From JACCTH01 sp035253825 (GTDB lineage: Bacteria > Actinomycetota > Acidimicrobiia > Spongiisociales > ZC4RG35): 64,000 nucleotides of DNA. Positions 40,744-50,724 of the stretch are shown here, in pieces. The DNA lies in NCBI GenBank assembly GCA_035253825.1, contig DATFBM010000041.1, positions 1 to 64,000 of the forward strand, read 5' to 3'. The notes beneath the pieces are model-generated. The model saw nothing but the letters and a program-made list of their open reading frames with translations, made no database searches and was not told the DNA's origin. Position 1 is the first letter of the stretch; each line of letters starts with the position of its first letter. The position numbers and the translations under genes are program-made.

Positions 40744-41993
40744 CCGATTCGGCTGAAGCCAAGGTAAGGCACCAGCGCCTCAGGCATATCCACCGACCCA
40801 TCCTTCTGTTGAAAATTCTCGAGGATGGCGAGGATCATCCGCCCGACAGCAACCGCGGTTCCGTTCAACGTGTGAACGATCCGGTTGCCCTCCTCCCCCC
40901 GCATTCGAACCTTGAGGCGCCGAGCCTGGTAGTCGGTCGTATTCGAGCATGAGGTGACCTCTCGATAAGCATCTTGAGAGGGAAACCACGCCTCGATGTC
41001 GTACTTCTTGGCGGCGGACGATCCCAGGTCCCCGGCGGCGATGTTGACCACCCGGTAGGGAAGGCCCAACCCTCCCACGATCGACTCTTCGATCTCGAGA
41101 AGTCGTTCGTGCTCTTCGGCTGAGGCCTCTGGTGCACAGAAAACAAACATCTCGACCTTGTCGAATTGGTGCACCCGGAACAGGCCCTGGGTGTCCTTGC
41201 CGTAGGTCCCCGCCTCACGTCGGAAGCAGGAGGAAAACCCGGCATATCGGAGCGGAAGCTCGGCGGCGTCGAAGATCTCGTCGGTGTGATAGGCGGCCAG
41301 TGAAACCTCCGAGGTGCCCACCAGAAAAAGGTCGTCGGCCGGGACCGAGTAGACCTGCTCGCGGTCTCCGGGGAAAAAGCCCGTGCCATAAAGAGCCTGC
41401 TCGCGAACCAAAACGGGAGGCACCATCGGGGTGAATCCGGCTCCGAGCAAGCGATCGAAGGCGTACCGCACCAACCCGAACTCGAGGATGACAGCCGGTC
41501 CCTTGAGATATCCGAAGCGGCTCCCGGAGACCTTGGCCCCCCGCTCCATGTCGACGATGTCGAGGCTCGATCCGAGGGCGGTGAAGTCCGATGCCTCGAA
41601 GTCAAAGGTCGGCTGATCGCCCACCCGCTTGATCTCCACATTGTCCGCCTCGCTGTGGCCCTCGGCTGCACTGGGCTCGACCAGGTTGGGGACCGCCGCC
41701 CACTGCTCCTCGAAGCTTTGGGTCAACTGCTCTGCTTCCGCTTCAAGGGTCTTGTAGCGCTCGGCGAGCTTCCCCACCTCGGCGATGGCGGCCTGCTTCT
41801 CATCCCCCTCCAGGCGGGCAATCTCCTTACCCGCCTCCTTCTGGGCCGCTCGGGTTTCCTCGGCCTCCTGGCGTGTGCGCCGCAGCTGGGCCTCGAGCCC
41901 GATCAGACCGTCGAGATCGACAGCGAGCCCGCGGCGTTCCAAAGAGCGCCGAATCTGGTCGGGGTGGGAACGAAGCAGGGTCGGGTCGATCAC
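40740..41993 (-). CDS. serS: Seryl-tRNA synthetase
   Basis: A 417-residue class II synthetase. The N-terminal ~100 residues are the tRNA-binding coiled coil (RRTRQEAEETRAAQKEAGKEI). Motif 2 is in SSCFRREAGTYGKDTQGLFRVHQF and motif 3 in LNGTAVAVGRMILAILENFQ. It charges the four tRNA-Ser genes seen here and others. It is near the tRNA-Ser array. Confidence 0.95.
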   Translation of the reverse strand: MIDPTLLRSHPDQIRRSLERRGLAVDLDGLIGLEAQLRRTRQEAEETRAAQKEAGKEIARLEGDEKQAAIAEVGKLAERYKTLEAEAEQLTQSFEEQWAAVPNLVEPSAAEGHSEADNVEIKRVGDQPTFDFEASDFTALGSSLDIVDMERGAKVSGSRFGYLKGPAVILEFGLVRYAFDRLLGAGFTPMVPPVLVREQALYGTGFFPGDREQVYSVPADDLFLVGTSEVSLAAYHTDEIFDAAELPLRYAGFSSCFRREAGTYGKDTQGLFRVHQFDKVEMFVFCAPEASAEEHERLLEIEESIVGGLGLPYRVVNIAAGDLGSSAAKKYDIEAWFPSQDAYREVTSCSNTTDYQARRLKVRMRGEEGNRIVHTLNGTAVAVGRMILAILENFQQKDGSVDMPEALVPYLGFSRIG

Positions 41994-42014
41994 GGTTGCG
42001 AGATCCTACGGCCG

Positions 42015-43022
42015 CTACTCGACGGGCTCGTTGACGAAGAACGAGAGAGCGATGCCATCGTTGTCGGCGTTGCCGTCGGGCTCCGTGAGCTGGAGGGCGA
42101 CGGAGAGTTGATAGGTCTGGCCCCAGGTCACCGGCAGCTCGAAGAATGAGACCGTCGTTTGCGCTCCGGGGGCCAGGGCGGGGACTGCCAGGGTGCGCGA
42201 TTCCTCGCCCGCTTCGGTCGAGAGATCGAGAAAGAGATTCTGAATGGGCGCCGAGGTGTTGCCGAGGTTGGCGACGACCACGTCGATGCGGACCGACTCC
42301 ACAGGCTCGACCACCAAGTCCCCGTCGGGATCGGTTACCCAGGCCGGTTGCGACGTGACCTGACCAACGGCCAGATCAGCCCGGAGTGCAAGGAGCGAGT
42401 TGTCGGCCGCGGCCGCCGCTGCGAAAAGCCGAGCGAGGGCCACCGGGGAGTAATTCGGGGAATGGAAGATGAGCTCGGGAAGAGGGGTGATGGGATCGGG
42501 AACGTCGGCCCGATCGAGCTCGGCCAGGACTCCCTGGTAGAGCTCGTCGCCGGCCGCCACCTGTTGGATGCCGGCATAAATCTGCTCTTCACCGGCGCCG
42601 TCGAGATCGGCCGACCTGAGCATCCCTTCCTGGAAGGTGCGGACTCCCCCGGTCCAGGTCGACACTGCCAGACGAAAGAGGGAGGCGGCGCCGATCAGCG
42701 AGCTCCGCTGGGGCGCTTCGACCACCGAAGCCGACGCGGCGTCGAGGGCCGCCGTCACCGAGTCGGTGGCGGTTTCGAATTCGGCCCGGTCGAGCCCGGT
42801 CAGGTCGTCGGACAGCGCCGAGAACGTCGAAGCCGCGGTTACCAACTCGACGGCCGATTGCCGGATTCCATCGAGATAGGAGACAGCAGCCGAAGCCTGA
42901 GCGTTGATCCGGGCCAGAATCAACGCCAGCAATACGACCACGGTGAGGAGCACGGGCCACCACACCCACCGGCGCCGACGCAGGCGTCGTTCGAGCTTGC
43001 GATCGAGTACCGCTGACTGCAA
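42015..43022 (-). CDS. Membrane-anchored protein of unknown function with CARDB-like C-terminus
   Basis: A 335-residue protein. A very basic start (RKLERRLRRRRWVWWP) leads into one membrane helix (VLLTVVVLLALILARI), then ~170 mostly helical extracellular residues. A β-rich C-terminal domain follows whose wording (RIDVVVANLGNTSAPIQNL, PALAPGAQTTVSF, EPDGNADNDGIALSF) is typical of CARDB/cell-adhesion-like folds. No enzyme motif is visible. It starts four bases before the next gene's stop on the same strand. An envelope structural or adhesion role is a guess. Confidence 0.65.
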   Translation of the reverse strand: MQSAVLDRKLERRLRRRRWVWWPVLLTVVVLLALILARINAQASAAVSYLDGIRQSAVELVTAASTFSALSDDLTGLDRAEFETATDSVTAALDAASASVVEAPQRSSLIGAASLFRLAVSTWTGGVRTFQEGMLRSADLDGAGEEQIYAGIQQVAAGDELYQGVLAELDRADVPDPITPLPELIFHSPNYSPVALARLFAAAAAADNSLLALRADLAVGQVTSQPAWVTDPDGDLVVEPVESVRIDVVVANLGNTSAPIQNLFLDLSTEAGEESRTLAVPALAPGAQTTVSFFELPVTWGQTYQLSVALQLTEPDGNADNDGIALSFFVNEPVE

Positions 43023-43025
43023 CTG

Positions 43026-43376
43026 CTAGGCCGTTACCGAATCAAGATATTGCAGGAGATCGTGGGCAGCCAGCTCGATCGACTTGTGCCGCCATTCGGA
43101 GGCTCGATAGACGCAGGCGATCAAGCCGGTGCGGTGTAGGCGGCGCAGATCCCCGTAGACGAAGCCGTAGCGGGCCTTCGTGTCGTCTGTGGCGCCATCG
43201 GTAAGTGCCAAATGCCATTCGGCATATTCGTCCCAGGAGTGCTTGTCGAGAAAGGCGTTCTCGTCTTCAGCGCTGGGCTGGGACTCGCCCCAATCGCTGT
43301 CGAGCACGTATTGACGGGCGTCGATCAGGCTCCGGGCCTTCGCCACCGCTTTCTTGTTGACTGTGTACGAGGCCAT
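43026..43376 (-). CDS. Conserved hypothetical protein
   Basis: A 116-residue acidic, soluble protein rich in aromatic residues (DWGESQPSAEDENAFLDKHSWDEYAEWHLAL, core SWDEYAEWHLAL; then ARYGFVYGDLRRLHRTGLIA). I have seen this type as a conserved hypothetical in actinobacteria but know no function. ATG at 43376 with GAGG just upstream. Cotranscribed with the membrane protein downstream. Confidence 0.65.
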   Translation of the reverse strand: MASYTVNKKAVAKARSLIDARQYVLDSDWGESQPSAEDENAFLDKHSWDEYAEWHLALTDGATDDTKARYGFVYGDLRRLHRTGLIACVYRASEWRHKSIELAAHDLLQYLDSVTA

Positions 43377-43410
43377 GACCTCACTCTGTTGGGTCGGAAG
43401 CGCTGGTGGG

Positions 43411-43494
<84 letters not shown>

Positions 43495-43525
43495 GAGTGG
43501 GCCTTTAAGGGTACACCGGACCGCA

Positions 43526-43582
43526 GGTGACGAACTAGGGACCGCTATCCGCGTCCAGCGCGGTTACGAACCCAGGGTTCGC
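43526..43582. repeat. 57-nt dispersed palindromic repeat, copy 2
   Basis: Same length and layout as copy 1: GACGAACTA, then CCGCG-TCCAG-CGCGG, then GAACCC-A-GGGTTC. The two stems are kept while the loop and the centre base change. It lies 31 bases upstream of the 5' end of tRNA-Leu and 39 bases before fhaA. Confidence 0.75.
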
Positions 43583-43620
43583 CGTTAGCGTTTGTGGGAG
43601 ATGGAAACCGGGCGCCAGAC

Positions 43621-44280
43621 GTGAAGCTCGCCCGCCAGTTGGAGCGGAGGCTGGAGGACGCCCTCGATCATCTCGCCGGACGCATCTTCCGCGGCGGGCT
43701 CCATGTCTCCGAGCTCGCCGCCCGCCTCGCCCGTGAGGCCGAACTGGCCGAATTCCGGACCCCGGCCGGGCCGGCGACGGCTAACCGGTTCACGCTGGAG
43801 CTCAACCCGGCCAACCTCGCCGGCGATCCCGAACCCCTGGCCCGTGAGCTCGAACTTGTCTTCACCGAGCTGGCGGCCGACCGCGGATGGCGACTGGAAG
43901 GTCCCGTTGAGGTGTCCCTGGGCCCAAGCGAGGAGGTCGGGGTTGGCACCATCGCCAGCAGCGCCTCCGTCGCCTCGGGAGCCCTCCCCTGTTGGGCACA
44001 GCTCACGAGTCCCAGCGGCGAGAAGATCCTGATTCGGCATAACCGAGCTGTCATCGGCCGCTCCACCGATGCCGATGTGGTCCTCGACTACCCCGAGATC
44101 AGTCGCACCCACGCCCTCATCTATCGCCAGGGAGGAGAGATCTACGTCGTTGATACCGGCTCCGCCAACGGCACCCGGGTCGACGGCGTCACGGTGGGGC
44201 GGGCGCCAACCCGGGTCGCCCCGGTGGCCGAGTTGACCCTCGCCAACCACCCGTTTCGCTTTACTCCATGCCGGAGCTGA
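43621..44280 (+). CDS. fhaA: FHA-domain protein with DUF3662 domain (FhaA-like)
   Basis: A ~219-residue protein. Residues 1-105 are the DUF3662 domain (LARQLERRLEDALDHLAGRIF, RFTLELNPANLA). Residues ~125-219 are an FHA domain with the phosphothreonine-binding pattern: VIGRSTDADVVLDYPEISRTHALI then VDTGSANGTRVDG. Mycobacterial FhaA binds phosphorylated MviN and links PknB to peptidoglycan synthesis. It lacks the long disordered middle of the mycobacterial protein. GTG at 43621 chosen; GTG 43594 is possible. First gene of the wall operon. Confidence 0.85.
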   Translation: MKLARQLERRLEDALDHLAGRIFRGGLHVSELAARLAREAELAEFRTPAGPATANRFTLELNPANLAGDPEPLARELELVFTELAADRGWRLEGPVEVSLGPSEEVGVGTIASSASVASGALPCWAQLTSPSGEKILIRHNRAVIGRSTDADVVLDYPEISRTHALIYRQGGEIYVVDTGSANGTRVDGVTVGRAPTRVAPVAELTLANHPFRFTPCRS

Positions 44281-44687
44281 TCCTCACCGTTCTGCGTCTG
44301 ATCTTTCTGGCGCTGGTCTATCTCTTCATCTGGCAGGTGGCCCGGGCGATCACTCGCCACGTCGGTCTCGGTCAGGGCCAGGGACGAGGAAGCAGGCGCA
44401 GCGTCAAGCAGGTAGCTGTCATTCGCTCCGACACCCAGGGCGGCATGACGTTCGCAGTCAATGGCGCCACCGTCGTCGGCCGGAGCGATCAAGCCGATGT
44501 TGTCCTCGACGATCCCTACGCTTCCGAGTTCCATTTCCGGCTTGTGCTCACAGATGGGGTTCTCACGGTCTCCGATCTCGGAAGCACGAACGGAACCTAC
44601 GTGAACGGAAAGCGCATCACGACCCCTACCAACCTCCGCCGGGGCGACGCACTGCAGGTGGGAAAGACGGTCATGGAAGTGCGATGA
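44268..44687 (+). CDS. fhaB: FHA-domain membrane protein (FhaB/FipA-like)
   Basis: A 139-residue protein. One N-terminal membrane helix (LTVLRLIFLALVYLFIW) precedes a cytoplasmic FHA domain (TVVGRSDQADVVLDDPYASEFHFRL, SDLGSTNGTYVNGKRI). FipA in mycobacteria recruits phosphorylated division proteins and is opposed by PstP. ATG at 44268 overlaps fhaA by 13 bases; pstP follows ten bases downstream. Confidence 0.87.
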   Translation: MPELILTVLRLIFLALVYLFIWQVARAITRHVGLGQGQGRGSRRSVKQVAVIRSDTQGGMTFAVNGATVVGRSDQADVVLDDPYASEFHFRLVLTDGVLTVSDLGSTNGTYVNGKRITTPTNLRRGDALQVGKTVMEVR

Positions 44688-44697
44688 AGGACGCGGC

Positions 44698-45405
44698 ATG
44701 AATTACCAGTACGCCTCTGCCACCCACCGAGGGAGAGTGCGGAACAACAACGAGGACGCTCATTGGCCCGAAGCGGCCGGGCAAGGGCCGGGCCCGTTTG
44801 TGTTGATGGTGGCCGATGGCATGGGCGGAGCTGTTGCTGGCGAGGTGGCCAGCCAGTTGGCGGTGGCCGAGGCACAGGCGAGCGACGGGCTCCCTTCCGA
44901 GCGGCTGGCCAGGGCCAACGCCCAAGTCTTCGAGCGCTCGCTCGCCGAGCCCGAGTTGGCCGGGATGGGTACCACCCTGACCCTGGTCGAGTTGGGGCCC
45001 GACGGAGTCGCCCACCTGGCACATGTCGGTGACAGCCGCGCGTATTTGTGGCACGACGGCGTCCTCGAACAGATCACCGACGACCACACCGTGGTCGCCG
45101 AACAGCTGGCCGCCGGCCGCATTTCGGAAGGGGACATTGCCAACCATCCCCAACGGAGCATGCTGACCAGGGTCTTGGGGATCGGCTCGGCGATCGACGT
45201 GGACACCCTCGACCTCCCCCTAACCCCAGGCGACCGGCTGCTGATTTGCTCCGATGGATTGACCAACATGATCGATGATGAGATGGTCGCTTCCCTCCTC
45301 GGGGCAGGGGCGCCGGAGGAGGTGGCCTGGAATCTGATCGAGGCGGCCAACCGCGCCGGGGGCCACGACAACATCACAGTGATAGTCGTGCTCGTCGAGA
45401 GTTGA
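44698..45405 (+). CDS. pstP: PP2C-type Ser/Thr phosphatase (PstP-like)
   Basis: A 235-residue PPM phosphatase. Metal-binding motifs: RNNNEDA near residue 18, VADGMGGAVAGEVAS near 40, HVGDSRAYLWHDG near 115, and CSDGLTNMIDDE plus GGHDNITVIVV at the end. It reverses PknB phosphorylation. It lacks the C-terminal membrane anchor and extracellular tail of mycobacterial PstP, so it is probably soluble. Its stop overlaps the rodA start (TTGA). Confidence 0.92.
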   Translation: MNYQYASATHRGRVRNNNEDAHWPEAAGQGPGPFVLMVADGMGGAVAGEVASQLAVAEAQASDGLPSERLARANAQVFERSLAEPELAGMGTTLTLVELGPDGVAHLAHVGDSRAYLWHDGVLEQITDDHTVVAEQLAAGRISEGDIANHPQRSMLTRVLGIGSAIDVDTLDLPLTPGDRLLICSDGLTNMIDDEMVASLLGAGAPEEVAWNLIEAANRAGGHDNITVIVVLVES

Positions 45406-46697
45406 CCCGCACCGGCGAAGGCGGGATGCTGGTCGCGGCCGCAGGAGTGGCCGCTTTCGGAGTAACCCTGGTTCTGCTGGCCGGCGGCCAGACCATCGAT
45501 TCCCGCATTGGGCTCACCTTCGCGGTGATGGTCTTCGCTTTCGGAATGGTGCATTTCGCCATTCGCCGCTGGGCGCCATCGGCCTCCACTGTGATCCTGC
45601 CCCCGGCGGCCCTGCTCACCGCCCTCGCCTTGGCTGAGATCCACCGCCTCGATCCGGTCCGGGCCGGCCTTCAGCAGTGGTGGCTCCTGGTGGCGTCGGC
45701 TTTGACGGTGACGCTCTTGGGATTCCTCCATCACCGGGGGATCGCCACCATCCGCCGTTACCGCTATCTCTACTTGCTGGTCGGCCTGGTCCTCCTGCTT
45801 CTTCCCCTCCTCCCATCGAGCGGACCCCTTCCTCTCCGCGGCCTCGAGGTCAACGGCTCCCGCCTCTGGCTGGTGGTCGATCTGGCCTTCACCGAGATGC
45901 GATTCCAGCCCGGAGAGATTGCCAAGCTGCTGCTGGTTCTCTTCCTCGCCGGCTATTTGGCCGAACGCCAGCCGGCGCTGGCCGAGAAACCTCGAAAGTT
46001 CGGGCCCTTCCGCTTTCCTGAGCCCCGACAACTCTTCCCGGTGGTGGTGGTCTGGTTGGGAAGCCTGGTGGTTCTGATCGTCCAGCGCGACCTGGGGGCC
46101 TCGGTCCTCCTCTTTGGAGCCTTTGTGGGGATGATCTATGCCGCCACCGGCCGCTCCTCGTACCTTCTCATTGGGGGATCGCTGACCATCGGCGGTGGTA
46201 TCGCCGCCACTCGGGTTTTCGACCATGTCAGCCGCCGCGTGGTCGCCTGGCTCCAGCCGTTTCAGAACTTCGAAGGTGCCGGCTATCAGGTGGCCCAAGC
46301 CTGGTTTGGGATGGGAACCGGGAGTCTGGCCGGGTCGGGCATCGGTCTGGGGAGACCCGACCTGATCCCCAACGCCGCGACTGACTTCATCTTCGCGGCG
46401 GTGGCCGAAGAGCTCGGCTTCGCCGGCTCGATGGCGGTCCTCGCCGCCTTCGCCCTACTCGTCGGGGCCGGCTTCGGGATATCGCTGCGATGCCGGGACC
46501 GATTTCGCAAACTCACCGCCGCCGGCCTCACCTGGGTGCTGGGTCTCCAGGCATTTCTCATCATCGGCGGTGTCCTCCGCCTGGTCCCACTTACCGGGAT
46601 CACGCTCCCGTTCATGTCGTATGGGGGGTCGTCGCTCGTGGGCAACTTCCTGCTGCTGGGGTTGCTGGCCCGCATCAGCCATGAGGAGCAGACCTGA
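45402..46697 (+). CDS. rodA: FtsW/RodA/SpoVE family peptidoglycan polymerase
   Basis: A 431-residue SEDS protein with about ten membrane helices. Conserved elements: LVVDLAFTEMRFQPGEIAKLLLVLFLAGYL with the QPGE..K motif near residue 165, QRDLGASVLLFGAF with the catalytic-region Asp near 230, and TGITLPFMSYGGSSLVGNF near 390. It polymerises lipid II with the class B PBP encoded next. TTG start within TTGA at 45402; its stop overlaps the pbpA CTG. Confidence 0.92.
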   Translation: MTRTGEGGMLVAAAGVAAFGVTLVLLAGGQTIDSRIGLTFAVMVFAFGMVHFAIRRWAPSASTVILPPAALLTALALAEIHRLDPVRAGLQQWWLLVASALTVTLLGFLHHRGIATIRRYRYLYLLVGLVLLLLPLLPSSGPLPLRGLEVNGSRLWLVVDLAFTEMRFQPGEIAKLLLVLFLAGYLAERQPALAEKPRKFGPFRFPEPRQLFPVVVVWLGSLVVLIVQRDLGASVLLFGAFVGMIYAATGRSSYLLIGGSLTIGGGIAATRVFDHVSRRVVAWLQPFQNFEGAGYQVAQAWFGMGTGSLAGSGIGLGRPDLIPNAATDFIFAAVAEELGFAGSMAVLAAFALLVGAGFGISLRCRDRFRKLTAAGLTWVLGLQAFLIIGGVLRLVPLTGITLPFMSYGGSSLVGNFLLLGLLARISHEEQT

Positions 46698-48145
46698 ACC
46701 GGCCCACTCGCCGGCTCGCCGCCGCCGTCCTCGTTTCCTTCGCCCTCCTCGGCCTCATGACCACCTGGGTTCAGGTGGTGGCCGCCGATACCTATCGGCT
46801 CGATCCCCGCAACGCCCGGTTCAATCTCACCCAAACGGGAAAGGAGCGCGGTCTCATCGTTTCGGCCGACGGAGTGGTCCTCGCTCGGAGCGACCCCGAC
46901 CCCGCCACCACCGGCTCGTTCATCCGCTCATACCCGGAAGGCGCCGTCTTCGCCAATGTCGTCGGCTACTCGTCCTTGCTATTCGGTGAGCAGGGACTGG
47001 AACGCGCCTACTCGGCTGATCTCCGCTCCCGCCGCGACTTCACCATCTCCGATCTCCTCTCGGTCGTGCTGGGGCGGGACCTCCGTCCCGAGAACCTCCA
47101 GCTCCACCTCGACGCCTCCCTCCAGCGCCTGGCCTATCAGGCGCTTGGTGGTCAGGCGGGAGCGGTAGTGGCCCTCGACCCGCTTACCGGGTCGGTGCGA
47201 GCTCTAGTCACCTCTCCGAGCTATGACCCCGCCCAGATTCTCGGTTCCGATGCCGCCAACCAATATCAGGTGTTCCTCGAGGACCCCGCCCGGCCGCTCT
47301 CCGACCGCGCTACCCGCGAGCTCTATCCCCCGGGTTCGACCTTCAAGACGGTGGTGGCCGCCGCTGCCATCGACAGTGGGACCGCCACCCAGGAAACCAC
47401 CTATGCCGACCCCGCCCAGTTTCCGCTCCCCGGATCGACCGCCGTAATCGAGAACGCCGGCGGCGGGCCATGCAACAACGGAAGCAGCACCACGCTGCAG
47501 CAAGCGTTCGTGCGATCGTGCAACACCACCTTCGCCCGCATCGCCATCGAGACTGGGGCCGAGCCGATTGGGGAAACTGCCCAACGCCTCGGGTTCAATC
47601 GCGAGATCCCCTTCCCCTGGCCGGTGGCGGAAAGCGCATTCGCCACCTCGGTCCTCGCCAACGACGACGCCGCGCTCGGGCAAAGCGGGATCGGCGAGCG
47701 TGATGTCCGTGCCACACCGCTGCAGATGGCAATGGTGGCGGCGGCCGTCGCCAATCAGGGCACGGTCATGGTCCCCAATCTTGTGGCCCGCATCTTCGAT
47801 AGCGACGGCAATGAGGTCGAGACGATCGAGCCCTCCGTGCTCGACTCCGCTTTCTCCCCCGAAACCGCCTTCGTCATGAGCCAAATGATGGAAAGGGTGG
47901 TCACCGAGGGCACGGGAAGACAGGCTGCAGTTCCCGGGATCCGAGTGGCGGGGAAGACCGGCACATCGACGGGGATCGAGGGTCGACCCCATGCCTGGTT
48001 TATCGGCTTTGCTCCCGTCGATGCCCCCACTATTGCCGTGGCGGTCTTTGTCGAGGCGGGGGGGAACATCGGTGAGAACGCCAGCGGAGGATCCGTCGCC
48101 GCTCCGATAGCGTCACAACTCATCAGTGGGTGGTTGAACCGGTGA
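46694..48145 (+). CDS. pbpA: Class B penicillin-binding protein (PbpA-like), apparent CTG start
   Basis: A 483-residue transpeptidase. Active-site motifs: SxxK in YPPGSTFKTVV, SxN in VRSCNTTFA, KTG in VAGKTGTSTG. The N-terminal membrane anchor (RRLAAAVLVSFALLGLMTTWV) is encoded before the first ATG at 46757, and no ATG, GTG or TTG precedes it in frame. CTG at 46694, overlapping the rodA stop as CTGA, gives a complete anchor with basic N-terminus. Starting at 46757 would cut the helix. It crosslinks the glycan made by the adjacent RodA. Confidence 0.88.
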   Translation: MNRPTRRLAAAVLVSFALLGLMTTWVQVVAADTYRLDPRNARFNLTQTGKERGLIVSADGVVLARSDPDPATTGSFIRSYPEGAVFANVVGYSSLLFGEQGLERAYSADLRSRRDFTISDLLSVVLGRDLRPENLQLHLDASLQRLAYQALGGQAGAVVALDPLTGSVRALVTSPSYDPAQILGSDAANQYQVFLEDPARPLSDRATRELYPPGSTFKTVVAAAAIDSGTATQETTYADPAQFPLPGSTAVIENAGGGPCNNGSSTTLQQAFVRSCNTTFARIAIETGAEPIGETAQRLGFNREIPFPWPVAESAFATSVLANDDAALGQSGIGERDVRATPLQMAMVAAAVANQGTVMVPNLVARIFDSDGNEVETIEPSVLDSAFSPETAFVMSQMMERVVTEGTGRQAAVPGIRVAGKTGTSTGIEGRPHAWFIGFAPVDAPTIAVAVFVEAGGNIGENASGGSVAAPIASQLISGWLNR

Positions 48146-48170
48146 TCTCTAGAATCCTCCGCAGTTCTCA

Positions 48171-50114
48171 ATGAACTTCCCTCACCCCCTCACTGATCGT
48201 TATCACCTCGCGTCGCACTTGGCCCGGGGAGGGATGGCCGATGTCTATCTCGGCCAGGACAGCCTGCTCGGGCGCAAAGTGGCGATCAAGGTCCTGCACT
48301 CGCAGTTCTCCACCGACGAGGCCTTCGTCAAAAGGTTTCGGCGAGAAGCGCAGGCGGCCGCCAACCTCACCCATCCCAACATCGTCGGCATCTACGACTG
48401 GGGTCAAGCCAACAGCACCTATTTCATCGTCATGGAGCTGGTCGATGGTCGCAGCCTCCGCGACGTCCTTCGATCCGAGGGGGCGTTGCTCCCCCGTCGG
48501 GCAGCGGAAATCACCGCCGAGGTGGCGTCGGCCCTGTCCGCCGCTCATCGGGCCGGCCTGGTCCATCGGGATATCAAGCCCGGCAACATCCTGCTTTCCA
48601 GCGACGGCACCGTAAAGGTCACCGACTTCGGTATTGCCCGGGCTTGGGACGACTCCCAGGAGCTGACCAGGACCGGAGCGGTGATCGGCACCGCCACCTA
48701 TTTCAGTCCTGAGCAGGCCCAGGGCAACGATGCCGACGAGCGCTCCGACGTCTACTCGTTGGGGGTGGTGCTCTACGAGATGCTGGCGGGGCGGCCACCC
48801 TTCTCCGGTGAGAGCCCGGTGGCGGTCGCCTACCAGCACGTTTCCGCCAGCGCCCCGCCCCCGTCTTCGATCAATGTCGACGTCCCCACCGAGCTCGACG
48901 CCATCGTCACCCGGGCCCTGGAGAAGGATCCCGCCTTTCGATATCAGAACGCCGACGAGATGCGAGCCGACCTGCTGCGGGTCCTGGCCGGGCAGGCGCC
49001 GGCCGTGTCCCCGGTGGCGGTCCCGGTGGCGGCGCCCACCCAGGTGGTCGGGGCCGACCCCGGCAATACCCGGGTCTTGACGGCCGCCCCGGTGCGAACC
49101 GCCGGTCCACCGACTCAGACCACTCCCCCCATCGAGGAGCGACGAAGTCAGATCCCCTTCATCCTCACCGCTTTCGGCTTGCTTGCCCTGCTGGCGGCGA
49201 TGGTCTTCTTGGTATTTCGCATGGCCAATGAAGGACCGCCTCCCACCACCACTGTGCCGCCGATCGAGATTCCCAACGTGGTCGGAGAGACCGAGGCCCA
49301 AGCAGTCACCATCCTCTCCGGACTCGACTTGGAGCCTGAATTGCGCCAGGAGGCCTCGGCCGATGTGGAGGAAGGCATCGTCATCCGCACCGACCCCGCC
49401 GCCGGCACGGTGGTAGAGGCGGGTCGGCTGGTCTTGGTCTATGTCTCCGCCGGGGTGACCCCGGTGGAAGTCCCCGCTCTGATCGGCGAAACCCGGGAAC
49501 ACGCCGAAGCCCTGCTCAACGAAGCCGGGCTCACGGTCGGCACCGTTACCGAACGGGCGGACCCCGAGGCCGAACCGGGAATCGTCATCGAGCAGAGCCC
49601 GGTGGCTGGGATCGAACGCGATCCTGGCGAGCCGGTCAATTTCGTCGTCTCCACCGGGGCCGAAGAAATCTCCCTCCCCGACCTCTCCGGGCAGGCGGAC
49701 AACGACGCCTTCGCCGAGCTCAATCGGCTCGATCTCAACTGGGAAACGGTCACCGAGGCTTCGAATGATTTCGATGAAGGAACCGTGATCCGGACCCAGC
49801 CCGGAGCCGGTGAATTGGTGAGGGCGGGAGACACCATCACCGTGGTGGTTTCCACCGGTCCCGCCCAGGTAGAGGTGCCAGATCTCTTCGGCCTCACCTT
49901 CGACCAGGCCCAGCAAACCCTCGAGGATGAGGGACTCGAAATTGGCGAGAACCCCAACATCACCAGCACCGACGATCCCGAGCTCGACGGGCGGATCATC
50001 AACCACACTCCCCCGGCCGGGTCCTCGGTAAACCGAGGGACAGTGGTCAACGTCACCATCGGCTTTTTCGAGGAGCCGCCAGGGAACGGCAACGGGGGTG
50101 GAGGCGGCGGCTAG
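48171..50114 (+). CDS. pknB: Ser/Thr protein kinase with four PASTA domains (PknB-like)
   Basis: A 647-residue receptor kinase. The kinase domain is residues ~8-270: glycine loop LARGGMADVYLG, Lys in KVAIKVL, catalytic HRDIKPGN, DFG in VTDFGIA, activation-loop region GTATYFSPEQA. A Pro/Ala-rich linker and a membrane helix near 326-348 follow. Four PASTA repeats (~362-640) each begin with a PxxxG core such as IPNVVGETEAQA or VPDLFGLTFDQA, and a Gly-rich tail ends the protein. It senses muropeptides or lipid II and phosphorylates wall and division proteins. Only one kinase is present, where mycobacteria have PknA and PknB. Confidence 0.95.
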   Translation: MNFPHPLTDRYHLASHLARGGMADVYLGQDSLLGRKVAIKVLHSQFSTDEAFVKRFRREAQAAANLTHPNIVGIYDWGQANSTYFIVMELVDGRSLRDVLRSEGALLPRRAAEITAEVASALSAAHRAGLVHRDIKPGNILLSSDGTVKVTDFGIARAWDDSQELTRTGAVIGTATYFSPEQAQGNDADERSDVYSLGVVLYEMLAGRPPFSGESPVAVAYQHVSASAPPPSSINVDVPTELDAIVTRALEKDPAFRYQNADEMRADLLRVLAGQAPAVSPVAVPVAAPTQVVGADPGNTRVLTAAPVRTAGPPTQTTPPIEERRSQIPFILTAFGLLALLAAMVFLVFRMANEGPPPTTTVPPIEIPNVVGETEAQAVTILSGLDLEPELRQEASADVEEGIVIRTDPAAGTVVEAGRLVLVYVSAGVTPVEVPALIGETREHAEALLNEAGLTVGTVTERADPEAEPGIVIEQSPVAGIERDPGEPVNFVVSTGAEEISLPDLSGQADNDAFAELNRLDLNWETVTEASNDFDEGTVIRTQPGAGELVRAGDTITVVVSTGPAQVEVPDLFGLTFDQAQQTLEDEGLEIGENPNITSTDDPELDGRIINHTPPAGSSVNRGTVVNVTIGFFEEPPGNGNGGGGGG

Positions 50115-50133
50115 CCGGGACCCGTTTCTCCCC

Positions 50134-50715
<582 letters not shown>

Positions 50716-50724
50716 CGCGGGGTC

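Noticed and set aside
44760..46298. 512-codon minus-strand frame opposite pstP and rodA
   Set aside because: Antisense shadow: the plus strand encodes two well-conserved proteins across the whole span.
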